The notes: a model not told the origin generated them from the letters alone. A DNA stretch of 64,000 nt from Leptospira harrisiae (GCF_002811945.1 NZ_NPDX01000002.1:340830-404829); one strand, 5' to 3'; shown: positions 42,697-52,495, counted from the stretch's first letter. Made by a program: numbers and translations.

Positions 42697-42729
42697 CCTA
42701 TCTGTATTTTCGCATTAAAAACAGATAGG
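42697..42729. terminator. Inverted repeat downstream of lipoprotein A
   Basis: CCTATCTGT ... ACAGATAGG: a 9-bp perfect stem, extended by TTTT/AAAA after one mismatch, with a 6-base loop. It lies in the gap between the lipoprotein A stop (42764) and the DUF1304 start, so it probably ends the lipoprotein message; there is no T-run. Confidence 0.5.
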
Positions 42730-42763
42730 ATACAAGGGTTGTTCGATTTAAGAGTCAAAAACC

Positions 42764-44368
42764 CTATGGTTCTTCGTTTGGGGGTTTAGTTTCCAATTCC
42801 AACACGCCTACTTCGGTATTCAGGTCCAAGATGTTTTTCAATCGCACCATCCTTCCTCCGCAGGCTTCAGTCGCAGAAACTGTAAACTGCAAAGGTTCTG
42901 TTGTGGCAGGGTAATTATAAAAACTAGTTTCATAATGAATGGATTGGTAAAATCCAGTGTTTCCCGAGATATTTAGAGTGGCTCGCTGGTAGGGGTTGAT
43001 TCCATTGCCACTTGTGGGAATAGAAAACCCTGTATAGTGACTTCCATCAGCTAAAGAAAAACCATATGATTTAATCGTATTTGTTCCTGAAACATAACCA
43101 ATGATAGTTGGAATCTCTAAAGTATCAGTTGTAGTTGATCCGAGAAATTGGTTCCAAATTAAATTCCCATTCCAATCAAATTTTGAAAAGATATTATTTC
43201 GAAAACTTGATGATGAGGGGAATAGTTGGTAAGGATGAAAGGAAGATCCAAAATCTCCAGCGTTGATCCCTGTAGTATATACTCCATCTTGTGCGGGAGC
43301 AATTCCATAAATCACACCTAATGTAAAACTGGCGCTGATAGATCCAAGATAAGTTCGGTTCGTAATTGCAAAATCAGAAATCGAAAGTTTTGTCACCATC
43401 GGTCTTTGGTAATTATAAGAAGGTAAGGGATGCCCAGTAAAACCTACATAATTGTCATCAGCAGCTCCAAAAAGAAGGATAGAGTGGTCTGGGCCATAAG
43501 TAGCATTGAAAACTGAGACTCGACCATAAGATGGTAAATATCTTTGTCTAATCGGATTACCTTGAGAGGAAATCACACCCCATCCGATTTCTTCCATACC
43601 TGTATTTAGTGCGTAAGAAGCTACCTCCATCGTTGGAAATTCAGCGAATCCATTGTTATCTGGAGTCATGGAAACAGCTCGTCCATTATAAAATAAATGT
43701 ATGTTATCCATTGGATCTGTCACAAGGACGAACCGGTTTTCGACAATTGAATTATCTGTTTTATCTAAATAAGTGCTCCATACTCGATTCCCACTTGAAT
43801 TGAATCGAGCAAGAAAAAGTGAATTGGAATTGGATTTGAGTGAAAGGGGAATTCCTTGTTCAGCACTTTTTATATAACCTGCAATAACGATATCGCCGTT
43901 CGATAATTCTGCGATAGGAACTGATTCTTTGTTATCAGAAGAAGAATATAGTTGTCCTATATAATCCAACCATTCAATTTGAAATGTCCTTCCATTGACT
44001 AAAAAAACAATTGCGTTCATGTCGGTGCCTGGTGTTCCAGAAAAAGAAAAATTTTTCCCAGTGGTTTTTCCATTCCAATTCACTGGTTCAAAAACTCCCG
44101 CAGTTACTAAAAAATTTCCGTTTTTGAGTTTCAGTAATTTGTAAGGATATGTTTTGTAATTTCCTGTTCCCAATCGAATTGACGCTTTTGTGTTGGGATT
44201 ACATAAACTTCGAAGGTATTCTTCCCAGAACCAAGTTTCCAAATAACTTTGGGACATCGGGTCTCTAGGATTGTTAAAGTTCAGTTTACAGTTGTTAAAC
44301 TGCAACAATACAATCAAGAGAGTGAGAAGTAGAGTGAACTTCCTGGTAAAATTTCTACGTTGTTTCAT
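42764..44368 (-). CDS. Leptospira-type lipoprotein A (tandem paralogue)
   Basis: About 534 residues. Lipoprotein signal ending Gln-Phe-Asn-Asn-Cys near residue 27; the ATG at 44368 is preferred over a TTG six bases upstream. The mature protein is Gly/Asn/Thr-rich and looks all-beta. Repeated Leu-Lys-Asn-Gly-Asn / Leu-Ser-Asn-Gly-Asp-Ile-Val blocks and Asp-Gly motifs suggest a beta-propeller-like fold, as in the SBBP-repeat type of Leptospira proteins. No enzyme motif is seen. It is clearly paralogous to the next upstream gene from the lipobox (Asn-Cys-Lys-Leu) to the C-terminus (Thr-Lys-Pro-Pro). Probably surface-exposed or periplasmic. Confidence 0.8.
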   Translation of the reverse strand: MKQRRNFTRKFTLLLTLLIVLLQFNNCKLNFNNPRDPMSQSYLETWFWEEYLRSLCNPNTKASIRLGTGNYKTYPYKLLKLKNGNFLVTAGVFEPVNWNGKTTGKNFSFSGTPGTDMNAIVFLVNGRTFQIEWLDYIGQLYSSSDNKESVPIAELSNGDIVIAGYIKSAEQGIPLSLKSNSNSLFLARFNSSGNRVWSTYLDKTDNSIVENRFVLVTDPMDNIHLFYNGRAVSMTPDNNGFAEFPTMEVASYALNTGMEEIGWGVISSQGNPIRQRYLPSYGRVSVFNATYGPDHSILLFGAADDNYVGFTGHPLPSYNYQRPMVTKLSISDFAITNRTYLGSISASFTLGVIYGIAPAQDGVYTTGINAGDFGSSFHPYQLFPSSSSFRNNIFSKFDWNGNLIWNQFLGSTTTDTLEIPTIIGYVSGTNTIKSYGFSLADGSHYTGFSIPTSGNGINPYQRATLNISGNTGFYQSIHYETSFYNYPATTEPLQFTVSATEACGGRMVRLKNILDLNTEVGVLELETKPPNEEP

Positions 44369-44374
44369 TGCCAA

Positions 44375-44637
44375 ATCAAATTTCCCATTAAAAGGAAAAG
44401 TTTTCTATTTTTAGTCATTTCATAGGAAGTAACGTATTTCTCAAGTCCTTTGTTGAAAACCCTAACAATGCCAACCTTTTTTCGGAACGTTTTCTGGATG
44501 AATCGTTTTTGTTTTTTTAAAAATAAAAATTGAGTTAGAATATTTTAATATTTATATGTTTCAAACGGAAATGGAAACTTTTTACAAGAATGAATTTTGG
44601 TAAAAGTCCCAGTGTTTTGTAGTAAAAAACATAGGGT
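44375..44637. other. AT-rich spacer between the paralogous lipoprotein genes
   Basis: This 263-base gap contains long T and A runs and no open frame of note. It probably carries the promoter of lipoprotein A and the terminator of lipoprotein B; no convincing -35/-10 pair or T-tailed hairpin could be assigned. Confidence 0.4.
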
Positions 44638-46236
44638 TTACAGTTCTTCAATCGGTGGTTTTGTAGATAATTCTAAATACCCATTCGCAGCAGGAAAGTT
44701 TAAATATCTTTTTAAGGATACCAACCTTCCATTACAAACATCTTGAATGATTACATTCATACCAACGAGTCCTGATACAGGTGAAGTGTTAAAGATATTG
44801 TTTTCATAACGGATAGATCCGTACCTTCCCGTTTTTCCATTGATATGCAAAGTCACATCTTGGTATGGATTGAAACCAGTTCCGTAGCTGATTGAATCGA
44901 GTCCAGTCATCCATGCACCAGCATCCGTTCCTAAAAGTTTTGCACGGATTTCATCATAATAACTTATGTACGTTATAGCTGGAACTTGATCGATAACGTT
45001 TGTGACAGCGGAACCCAAAAATTGGTTCCAAAGTAAATTTCCATTTAGATCAAATTTAACAAATGAATAATTTCTAAAATTTCCAGAAGGGAAGTATTGA
45101 TAATCGTGAATAGGAAAACCATAAGAACCAGCGGCCACTCCTGTACCATAATACCCATCATTTGCTAATTTGATCGATTCGAGTTTACCCAAATTGAATG
45201 AAGTATTATTAGATCCAATATAAGTTACATTCAAAATATCTATAGTATTGGAAGATAAAAGCGCAGAAAAACCTCTTTGGAAATTGACTGCAGGATGACC
45301 TGGATAATTCTCAATTGAATTTAGAGTGGAACCGCCTAACATTATATTGCCGTCTTTTGAATATATTGCAGTGATTACTTCTAAATCACTTAGTCCTCTC
45401 AAAAAACGTTGTCTTTGTGGAATCCCATTCCCATTAAGAATGGCCCAACCAATTTCTTTTTGTCCTGCAACCAATCCGTTGGATGCAACTGTAGGTGCGG
45501 GAAATTCAATGATACCCACTGTATTTGGTGTGTTTGTTGCAGTTCCAATGGATGTAAAAAAGAGATGCATTCTGTCGTTCGAGTCGACTACGTGGGCTAT
45601 TTTATCAATTGAAAAAGATCCTGTTGCCATATCAAGATAGGTGAACCATACTCGAGAACCAGATGGACTAAAACGAACCGCCATAAAAGCTTGTGGGTTT
45701 AGTTTTGTTGAAATGGCACCTGGTTGTTCTGTTCCTTGGACTTGGGTAAAAATTCCAATGTCTCCATTGGAAAATTCCGAAAGGCTAGAAAAATTACTAT
45801 TGGCTGTCGTGGTGGCTGCGGGTCCTAAATAGTCCAACCAATCTATTTCAAAAGTCCTGCCATTCACTTGGAAAATGACAATGGAAGCATCCGTTCCGGT
45901 CACTCCCGTATAACTATAATTAACACCAAAGTTTTTACCTGACCAGGAAACCTGTTCTGAAACACTCGCAGTTACAATATAATTCCCATTTTTTAATGGA
46001 AGGAACGACTGTGGGAGAACAGTATAATTCCCACTTCCAATTTTAACATTTCCTCTTATAAAAGGGCTACAGATAGTTCGAAGGTAAACATTCATCGCAG
46101 CCGTTTCGAAATAACTTTTTGAATTTGAATCACTCGGATTGTTTAAATCCAACTTACAATTTTCAAAAATGCAAAACAGGAGGATTAAATAAATAATGAT
46201 AAGTAGAAATTTTTTGATTCTAAAAAATAAAAACAT
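44638..46236 (-). CDS. Leptospira-type lipoprotein B (tandem paralogue)
   Basis: About 532 residues from the ATG at 46236; an ATG at 46254 would add six residues. Lipoprotein signal ending Phe-Glu-Asn-Cys-Lys-Leu. The whole length aligns with lipoprotein A: Asn-Asn-Pro after the lipobox, Gly-Ser-Gly-Asn-Tyr, Leu-Lys-Asn-Gly-Asn, Asn-Gly-Arg-Thr-Phe-Glu-Ile-Asp-Trp-Leu-Asp-Tyr, Asn-Gln-Phe-Leu-Gly-Ser and the Thr-Lys-Pro-Pro ending. The divergence between the copies indicates an old duplication. Function unknown; probably surface or periplasmic. Confidence 0.8.
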   Translation of the reverse strand: MFLFFRIKKFLLIIIYLILLFCIFENCKLDLNNPSDSNSKSYFETAAMNVYLRTICSPFIRGNVKIGSGNYTVLPQSFLPLKNGNYIVTASVSEQVSWSGKNFGVNYSYTGVTGTDASIVIFQVNGRTFEIDWLDYLGPAATTTANSNFSSLSEFSNGDIGIFTQVQGTEQPGAISTKLNPQAFMAVRFSPSGSRVWFTYLDMATGSFSIDKIAHVVDSNDRMHLFFTSIGTATNTPNTVGIIEFPAPTVASNGLVAGQKEIGWAILNGNGIPQRQRFLRGLSDLEVITAIYSKDGNIMLGGSTLNSIENYPGHPAVNFQRGFSALLSSNTIDILNVTYIGSNNTSFNLGKLESIKLANDGYYGTGVAAGSYGFPIHDYQYFPSGNFRNYSFVKFDLNGNLLWNQFLGSAVTNVIDQVPAITYISYYDEIRAKLLGTDAGAWMTGLDSISYGTGFNPYQDVTLHINGKTGRYGSIRYENNIFNTSPVSGLVGMNVIIQDVCNGRLVSLKRYLNFPAANGYLELSTKPPIEEL

Positions 46237-46482
46237 GATCCTTAACGACCCCATTCATCTTTAGATAAATGGAAATTTATAATTGAAATTTTTAGTCCTT
46301 AGCAAATTGGAAAGTCAAAGATTCACAAGTCATTTGCAAGATTTGTTTGGAAAAAAAAGAGAGACTAGTAATGATCCTAAGATTGTACAATAATGAATGT
46401 AGAAAATCTTAAATGAAAAGGTTTTAACGTACGATTTGCACGAGATGTAAGGTTTGTTTTATCTTTGGGTCTTTCAAACCAT

Positions 46483-47913
46483 TCATATTTTCAATTCTAT
46501 TGTTTCCGTATAAACTTTGTCATACTCTAATTTCCTAGTTTTCCAACTCCAATCCAATGCCATCATGTTTTTCACTACATTCTCTCTTTCAGGCGAATTG
46601 TATAAATCTTTTGCTCGTTCCAGAGCGTATCCAAGCGAACCAACGTCATTCGGTTCAAAGATAATTCCCGTTTTATATTTTATGATACTTGATTCATTCA
46701 CTGTATCGCGAAGTCCACCGACTCTGGAAACAATTGGAATTGTTCCATAAACGTGACTGTACATTTGGTTTAGGCCACAAGGTTCAAAGAGTGAAGGCAT
46801 CAGAAAAAAATCACTAGCTGCTTCAATTTTATGTGCAAGTGATTCATTATATCCTTTGTAAAAATAAAATACATCGGGTAAAGTATCTGATAAGTGAAAA
46901 AAAGAATTTTCTGTTTCTGGATCTCCTGAACCAAGAACTACATAACAGTGTGGCAGGTGACGTCTTTCTAAAAATGCATTTAAAAAAGTGGGAAATCCTT
47001 TTTGGTAAGTAAGCCTTCCAATAAGACCAACCAAAGGAACATCTAAGGGTAAAAAAGGCCTTCCAATTTCTTTAAATAACTCTTCTTTATTTTTTAATTT
47101 CCCTTTTTTCCAATCCTTCGTTGAATAGGTTTCGAAAATTCTTTGGTCTGTTTCTGGATTCCATTCTTCTGAATCAATTCCATTTAAAATTCCTGAATAG
47201 TCGGTTGCTCTTAGTCTTAAACAATAACTGAGTCCAAATCCATTTGGTTCTGAAATGGTTTCTTCTCTATAACCAGGACTCACAGTAGTGATTTTTCCAG
47301 CAGAAAGAATTCCTGCTTTCATATAATTACATTTGTCGTTGTGTTCAAAAGGGCTAGTGATGAGGTGAAAGGGTGCTTCTTTTAAGAAGCCGGTCATCCA
47401 AAACGGATGATCTCCTTGATAAGCTAAATTGTGAATGGTGAAAACAGTTGGAATTGGTTTTTTGGAATCTTTTTGTAAGGCCAGTGACAATGCGGTATGC
47501 CAGTCATGGGCGTGAAATACATCTACATTTAAGATTTGGCTGAGGGCATAACAAGCGTAAGAGAAAATAGCAAAGCGAAAGTGTTCTTCTGCGTGTCCGT
47601 AAATAGAATCCAAAGTTTGGAAAAGTTCTGATTCGAAAAAATATAACTTCACACCACCTTCTTCCGCTTCTAAAAATCTAGATGTTTTCAAAACTGAAAT
47701 GATGAGTGTGTCTGTTTCTCCGTCTTTTGGGAGCAGGGCCGGGAACACCATGCCCGTAAATTGGGGTGACTTTCCCAACTTCCCAATCAAGGGTAATGCG
47801 ACATAAACTTCTTCCGACTTCGCCTGTTCTTTGGTGAGTGAGGCAAGCATGTCCGCAAGGCCTCCCATCTTAATGTAAGGAAAATATTCTGCAGATGCGT
47901 GGAGAATCTTCAT
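46483..47913 (-). CDS. glgA: Glycogen synthase (ADP-glucose type)
   Basis: GT5-family retaining glycosyltransferase of 476 residues, normal length. The N-terminal glucosyl-donor motif is Lys-Met-Gly-Gly-Leu-Ala-Asp and the C-terminal domain has Pro-Ser-Leu-Phe-Glu-Pro-Cys-Gly-Leu-Asn-Gln-Met-Tyr, with the catalytic Glu. His-Asp-Trp-His-Thr and Gly-Arg-Leu-Thr-Tyr-Gln-Lys-Gly are also diagnostic. It elongates alpha-1,4-glucan from ADP-glucose. The gene is divergent from pckA with 70 bp between them; a link between gluconeogenesis and storage is plausible but rests on position. Confidence 0.93.
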   Translation of the reverse strand: MKILHASAEYFPYIKMGGLADMLASLTKEQAKSEEVYVALPLIGKLGKSPQFTGMVFPALLPKDGETDTLIISVLKTSRFLEAEEGGVKLYFFESELFQTLDSIYGHAEEHFRFAIFSYACYALSQILNVDVFHAHDWHTALSLALQKDSKKPIPTVFTIHNLAYQGDHPFWMTGFLKEAPFHLITSPFEHNDKCNYMKAGILSAGKITTVSPGYREETISEPNGFGLSYCLRLRATDYSGILNGIDSEEWNPETDQRIFETYSTKDWKKGKLKNKEELFKEIGRPFLPLDVPLVGLIGRLTYQKGFPTFLNAFLERRHLPHCYVVLGSGDPETENSFFHLSDTLPDVFYFYKGYNESLAHKIEAASDFFLMPSLFEPCGLNQMYSHVYGTIPIVSRVGGLRDTVNESSIIKYKTGIIFEPNDVGSLGYALERAKDLYNSPERENVVKNMMALDWSWKTRKLEYDKVYTETIELKI

Positions 47914-47983
47914 TTTCTGTTATTGACACCGACTCGCAAAGTAAGAAGCTAGAAAAACACAAAGTGAAATCGAGGAGAGATCC

Positions 47984-49576
47984 ATGTCAGTATCTACTAA
48001 TCTGCGCGGCCTTGCTGAATTAGGCCTTAAACCGTCTGAAGTCTTCCATAACTTATCATACGAAGAAATTTACCAGCACGAATTGAACAACAAAGAAGGC
48101 GTAACTTCTGATAACGGAACGATGATGGTAGATACCGGGATTTTTACGGGTCGCTCCCCTAAAGACAAATATTTTGTCGATGAACCTTCTTCCACAAACA
48201 ACATTTGGTGGGGTCCGGTCAACACAAAGGTTTCCGAAGCCATTTTCAATGAATTATACGCAGAAGTAACTAAATTCCTAGATAACAAAAAACTTTATGT
48301 TTTTGATGGCCATGCTGGAACCAACAACGACACACGTATCTCTCTTCGTGTGGTTACAGAAAGAGCTTGGCAACACCACTTTTGCACAAACATGTTCCTT
48401 CGCCCTACTAAAGAAGAACTCGAAAAATTAAATCCAGAGTTTACCATCATCAACGCATCTGGTTACAAAAACGCAAAATACAAAGAACATGGCCTTAACT
48501 CCGATGTATTTGTGATTTTCCACTTAGCAAAAAAAATCTGTATCATCGGTGGAACCGAATACGGTGGAGAAATGAAAAAAGGGATTTTCTCTGTCATGAA
48601 CTACTACTTACCACTGAAAAACGTGCTCACAATGCACTGTTCAGCTAACGTTGGTAAGGATGGAGACAGTGCTCTTTTCTTTGGTCTTTCTGGAACAGGA
48701 AAAACCACTCTTTCCACTGACCCACACCGCAAACTCATCGGTGATGATGAACATGGTTGGGACGATAATGGAATTTTCAACATTGAAGGTGGGTGTTATG
48801 CAAAAACCATCAATTTGGATCCAAAAACAGAACCAGAAATCTATGCAGCCATCCGTCGTGATGCTCTTCTAGAAAACGTAGTATTTGATGCGGCTACAAA
48901 AAAGGTAGATTACTCTTCTGCTGCAAAAACAGAAAACACCAGAGTTTCTTACCCAATTTTTCACATCGATAACATCCAACCAGGATCGAAAGCAGGTCAC
49001 CCTAACACTGTTATTTTCCTTACTTATGATGCTTATGGTGTTCTTCCTGCGGTTTCTAAACTTTCTATCGAACAAGCAATGTATCACTTCCTATCTGGTT
49101 ACACAGCAAAGGTTGCGGGAACGGAGCGCGGTGTGAAAGAACCACAAGCAACTTTCTCTGCTTGTTTCGGTCAGGCGTTTATGACTCTCCACCCAACATA
49201 CTATGCAAAGTTACTCGGTGAAAAAATGAAAAAACACCAAGTAAATGCTTATCTTATCAATACTGGTCTTGTTGGTGGAAAGTATGGTGTAGGAAAACGT
49301 ATGAACCTACCTGCAACTCGCCAAATCATCAATGAAATCCTTAACGGAAACATTGAAAAATCTGAGTTTGAAAAACACCCAGTATTCCAAGTTTCTTTCC
49401 CAAAAACAATCAACGGTGTGGATGCACATATCCTTAACCCACGTAATGCTTGGGAAAACAAAGAAGACTACGACAAAACTGCAACTGATCTTGCTAAACA
49501 ATTCATTGAGAACTATAAAAAATACCTCACTGGTTCCAAAGAATTTGATTACAGCCAATACGGTCCAGTAGCGTAA
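47984..49576 (+). CDS. pckA: Phosphoenolpyruvate carboxykinase (ATP)
   Basis: Gluconeogenic enzyme converting oxaloacetate and ATP to phosphoenolpyruvate, CO2 and ADP. 530 residues. The kinase loop [12 protein letters not shown]al motif Ile-Gly-Asp-Asp-Glu-His-Gly-Trp and N-terminal Gly-Arg-Ser-Pro-Lys-Asp identify the ATP-type enzyme. Codons are noticeably richer in C-ending forms (aac, atc, ttc) than in the neighbours, as expected for a highly expressed gene. Organisms that live on fatty acids, as leptospires do, need this step to make sugars. GAGGAG lies just upstream of the ATG. Confidence 0.96.
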   Translation: MSVSTNLRGLAELGLKPSEVFHNLSYEEIYQHELNNKEGVTSDNGTMMVDTGIFTGRSPKDKYFVDEPSSTNNIWWGPVNTKVSEAIFNELYAEVTKFLDNKKLYVFDGHAGTNNDTRISLRVVTERAWQHHFCTNMFLRPTKEELEKLNPEFTIINASGYKNAKYKEHGLNSDVFVIFHLAKKICIIGGTEYGGEMKKGIFSVMNYYLPLKNVLTMHCSANVGKDGDSALFFGLSGTGKTTLSTDPHRKLIGDDEHGWDDNGIFNIEGGCYAKTINLDPKTEPEIYAAIRRDALLENVVFDAATKKVDYSSAAKTENTRVSYPIFHIDNIQPGSKAGHPNTVIFLTYDAYGVLPAVSKLSIEQAMYHFLSGYTAKVAGTERGVKEPQATFSACFGQAFMTLHPTYYAKLLGEKMKKHQVNAYLINTGLVGGKYGVGKRMNLPATRQIINEILNGNIEKSEFEKHPVFQVSFPKTINGVDAHILNPRNAWENKEDYDKTATDLAKQFIENYKKYLTGSKEFDYSQYGPVA

Positions 49577-49593
49577 GTATTAGTATCACTTGA

Positions 49594-49623
49594 ACTTTAA
49601 CTCTTTTGATTAAGAGTTAAAGT
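49594..49623 (+). terminator. First hairpin after pckA
   Basis: ACTTTAACTCTT, loop TTGATT, AAGAGTTAAAGT: a perfect 12-bp stem beginning 17 bases after the pckA stop codon, without a following T-run. It may stabilise the 3' end of the pckA mRNA. Confidence 0.65.
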
Positions 49624-49629
49624 GTTTGA

Positions 49630-49661
49630 AAGCCGTCTGTCTCTTGATAGGCGGCTTTTTT
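49630..49661 (+). terminator. Rho-independent terminator of pckA
   Basis: AAGCCGTCTGT, loop CTCTTG, ATAGGCGGCTT: an 11-bp stem with two G-U pairs, followed by a run of six T that partly overlaps the stem. This is the clearest intrinsic terminator in the window. Confidence 0.85.
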
Positions 49662-49690
49662 ATTCTAATGAACGAAAAAAGAGATAAAAT

Positions 49691-50743
49691 ATGATCAAGA
49701 ATGATTCTAAGAAAGCTAAAGGTATGCGAGTTGCGATTATCGGACTTGGTCGTATGGGCATCCGTCATTTACAAGCGGTCATAAAGTTAGAAATGGAAGT
49801 TTGTGGAATCGCTGATGTCTCAGCAGAGGTGATAGCATTAGTTTCGAAAGATTACAAATTAGAACAATCAGTTGGTTTTACTGATGCATATTTAATGTTA
49901 AAAAATACAAAACCAACGGCCCTTGTCATCGCAACCACCGCACCTTTCCATTGCGAATATGTATGTGCAGCAGCAGAATTAGGTATAAAATATATTCTTT
50001 GCGAAAAACCTATGGCAATCTCATTGGAGGAAGTTGAAAAAATGAAGTCTTCATGTGATAAAGCAGGGTCAATTTTGGCGATCAACCATCAAATGAGGTT
50101 TATGCCACAATACACACAGGTAAAGGCTTTGATTCAGGAAGGTGATCGTCTAGGCACATTGTCCAGTATCATTGTTGCCGGTTCTAACTTTGGCCTTGCT
50201 ATGAATGCTAGTCACTATTTTGAAATGTTTCGTTATATGACAGATTCAAATGTGGAGACAATTCAAGCATGGTTTGAAGAAGGCCAATTACCAAATCCCC
50301 GGGGGCCACAATTTGAAGATCGCTCTGGTAGGTTACTCGCAAAAAATCATTTAGGCATTTCTATGTTTATCGATTTCTCATCTAACTCTGGTTATGGCTT
50401 ACAGCTTGTTTATATTTGTCGTAATGGTCAAGTTCTTGTAGATGAGCTTACTGGAGATTTAAGAATTTCTTCTCGTAAAACTGAATTTCGCGAACTGCCA
50501 ACTAGTCGTTATGGAATGCCGGCTGACATTATCAATACACAAATCGAACCAGCTGATACAGTTGTACCAACAGTGCGAGTATGGAATGCTTTATTGGAAG
50601 GCGAATCTTTTCCTGACGGTGATGCAGGTGCACATGCCATGGCATGTTTGGTTGCTGCACATTCGTCTCATGAAAATGGGAATGTTCCAATTTCTATCAA
50701 TAGTTCAAACATAAGAAAAAATCAAAAATTTAATTGGGCATAA
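49691..50743 (+). CDS. Gfo/Idh/MocA-family oxidoreductase 1
   Basis: A 350-residue NAD(P)-dependent sugar or polyol dehydrogenase-like protein. The Rossmann motif is Gly-Leu-Gly-Arg-Met-Gly (about residue 18) and the catalytic-type Glu-Lys-Pro follows the fifth strand (Cys-Glu-Lys-Pro-Met-Ala). A downstream ATG at 49724 would shorten the N-terminus by 11 residues. Members act on sugar nucleotides in surface-polysaccharide pathways, on inositol, or on biliverdin. The next gene is a second family member, and an SGNH hydrolase converges on the pair; a role in glycan modification is inferred. Confidence 0.88.
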   Translation: MIKNDSKKAKGMRVAIIGLGRMGIRHLQAVIKLEMEVCGIADVSAEVIALVSKDYKLEQSVGFTDAYLMLKNTKPTALVIATTAPFHCEYVCAAAELGIKYILCEKPMAISLEEVEKMKSSCDKAGSILAINHQMRFMPQYTQVKALIQEGDRLGTLSSIIVAGSNFGLAMNASHYFEMFRYMTDSNVETIQAWFEEGQLPNPRGPQFEDRSGRLLAKNHLGISMFIDFSSNSGYGLQLVYICRNGQVLVDELTGDLRISSRKTEFRELPTSRYGMPADIINTQIEPADTVVPTVRVWNALLEGESFPDGDAGAHAMACLVAAHSSHENGNVPISINSSNIRKNQKFNWA

Positions 50744-50758
50744 TTCAGAGAGTTCGAC

Positions 50759-51715
50759 ATGAAAAAGTGGAAAATTGCAATTATTGGTGCCGGTTATATG
50801 GCAATGGAACATGCAAAGGCATTTGCATCTCTTGAATCCGTTGAGATTGTCGGCGTTTATAGTAGAACCAAGTCGCGAGCCGAAGAACTTGCTTCATTGT
50901 ATAATTCAGAGACATTTGAAAGTATTGATTCTATGTACCAAAAGACTAAAGCCGATGTAGCCGTAGTAACAGTTACCGAGTTATCAATGCCTGAAATCTG
51001 TTTTCAATGTTTTCAGTATCCATGGGTTTGTTTTTTAGAAAAACCTGTTGGGATAAATTTATCAATTGCAGAATCAATTTTTGCAAAAGCTAACGAGATG
51101 AAGGTTAGAGCTTATGTTGCTCTTAATCGACGATCCTACTCTTCCACGAGACAAGCTGTTAAAGAAATCACGGATGATGAAAGCCCTCGACTGATCTCTA
51201 TCCTTGACCAACAAGATATGGTTGCCGCAAGGGAAATGGGTCAACCTGAAATTGTTGTTAACAATTATATGTATGCCAACTCCATTCATTTGATAGACTA
51301 TTTTACTTTGTTTGGAAGAGGTGATGTCATTTCTGTAGATTCCGTTTCCCCTTGGAATCCGGAACATCCCGGAAATGTAGTTTCAGTCATCAGATTTTCG
51401 AGTGGCGATGTTGGCGTTTACCAAGCTGTTTGGGACGGCCCCGGACCTTGGGTTGTTACAGTTTCAAACCGTAAAGTTAGACTTGAAATGAGGCCACTCG
51501 AAAAGTTAGGAATCCAACGTCGTGGCGAACGCAGACTCACCGAAGTGGAACCTGACATCATTGATAGTGAATTTAAACCCGGTTTGCGCTATCAAGCCGA
51601 GCAAATTTTGAATCTTTTAGAGGGAAAACAATTTGCATTGGCAACTCTCGAGTCAGCTACTAAATCCATGAAACTTTGTGCTTCTATTTATGGATTATTG
51701 AATTTGGAAAGTTAA
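50759..51715 (+). CDS. Gfo/Idh/MocA-family oxidoreductase 2
   Basis: A 318-residue member of the same family: Gly-Ala-Gly-Tyr-Met-Ala near the N-terminus and Leu-Glu-Lys-Pro-Val-Gly as the Glu-Lys-Pro motif. It differs clearly from the preceding gene, so the pair is not a recent duplication and the two may act on successive sugar intermediates. It lies 15 bp after gene 1, with AGAGAG before the ATG, and its end overlaps the convergent SGNH gene by 4 bp. Confidence 0.87.
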   Translation: MKKWKIAIIGAGYMAMEHAKAFASLESVEIVGVYSRTKSRAEELASLYNSETFESIDSMYQKTKADVAVVTVTELSMPEICFQCFQYPWVCFLEKPVGINLSIAESIFAKANEMKVRAYVALNRRSYSSTRQAVKEITDDESPRLISILDQQDMVAAREMGQPEIVVNNYMYANSIHLIDYFTLFGRGDVISVDSVSPWNPEHPGNVVSVIRFSSGDVGVYQAVWDGPGPWVVTVSNRKVRLEMRPLEKLGIQRRGERRLTEVEPDIIDSEFKPGLRYQAEQILNLLEGKQFALATLESATKSMKLCASIYGLLNLES

Positions 51716-52392
51716 TTTATTAATGCTTCGTTGATTTTCTGGAATACTAACTCATGCCCATTTTCTGAAAGATGATGCCCGTCGTAATCTACTACAACTT
51801 CCTTAGCTAGTTTGCCTTCATATGGATTAATAAAAATTACATTGTTGTTTGAGTTAGCTAATTCATTCAAAGCAGTATTGAAGGTTTTAATATCTTCTTC
51901 AATGTTAAAGACATTTTTAATCATATGTTCGCCGGGTGGTGCAATTGCGATGATGATTAATGATGATTGCGATTCAGTGATTCGATTGATTGATTTTTGA
52001 ATATTATCTTCAAACTGTTTCAATGAAATATATCGGTAATCAAAAAATTTAGTGAATTTATAGTTGTTACGTTTGATATAATCAAGAACAAATCTGCGGA
52101 GATATGGAACTCTTCGAATCCATCTTTCAATTTTTGGTGGAACGCCTCGCCTGGTACAATCACATATTCCTACTTGTAAAATTGTAGTAGTAGGCTTTAG
52201 AAAAACAATTTCATCTAGTTCTTCCATTAAATTGTTGGATGTAAATCCACGACCATTCTTAAGATAAACAATACTTGTATTTTTCCAATGCGAAAGTAAT
52301 TTTTCTGTCCAGGTAGATTCAACAGGAGTTCCTTTCCTTGGCATTCCTAACGAATCAGTAAAGGCAAGAATTCTAGCAATTGTATGTTTCAA
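51712..52392 (-). CDS. SGNH/GDSL-type hydrolase
   Basis: A 226-residue esterase-like protein. Block I is Ala-Phe-Thr-Asp-Ser-Leu-Gly with the nucleophile Ser at about residue 14, block III is reduced to Gln-Val-Gly-Ile-Cys-Asp (Asn replaced), and block V is Asp-Tyr-Asp-Gly-His-His with the catalytic Asp/His. No signal peptide, so it is cytoplasmic. Family members add or remove acyl groups on sugars. The neighbouring oxidoreductase pair suggests a sugar-linked substrate. The two strands are convergent, so coregulation is not implied. Confidence 0.8.
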   Translation of the reverse strand: MKHTIARILAFTDSLGMPRKGTPVESTWTEKLLSHWKNTSIVYLKNGRGFTSNNLMEELDEIVFLKPTTTILQVGICDCTRRGVPPKIERWIRRVPYLRRFVLDYIKRNNYKFTKFFDYRYISLKQFEDNIQKSINRITESQSSLIIIAIAPPGEHMIKNVFNIEEDIKTFNTALNELANSNNNVIFINPYEGKLAKEVVVDYDGHHLSENGHELVFQKINEALIN

Positions 52393-52495
52393 CTTTAAAA
52401 CGTTTTCCTATATGATATTCGTAATCTAATTTGATTATGTCGATTTCCATAAATTAGTCTAGAATTTTTCTTCAACTTGTCCAGTTTCCCGTTAG

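Noticed and set aside
42757..44639. AAACCCTATG and CATAGGGTTT flanking lipoprotein A, possible transposon ends
   Set aside because: Only 10 bp long, no target duplication, no transposase, and each copy lies at a gene end; chance is sufficient.
45326..45640. 104-codon antisense frame inside lipoprotein B (and similar antisense frames in pckA, the TonB receptor and the macroglobulin)
   Set aside because: Shadow frames opposite well-supported genes, without ribosome-binding sites, domains or plausible composition.
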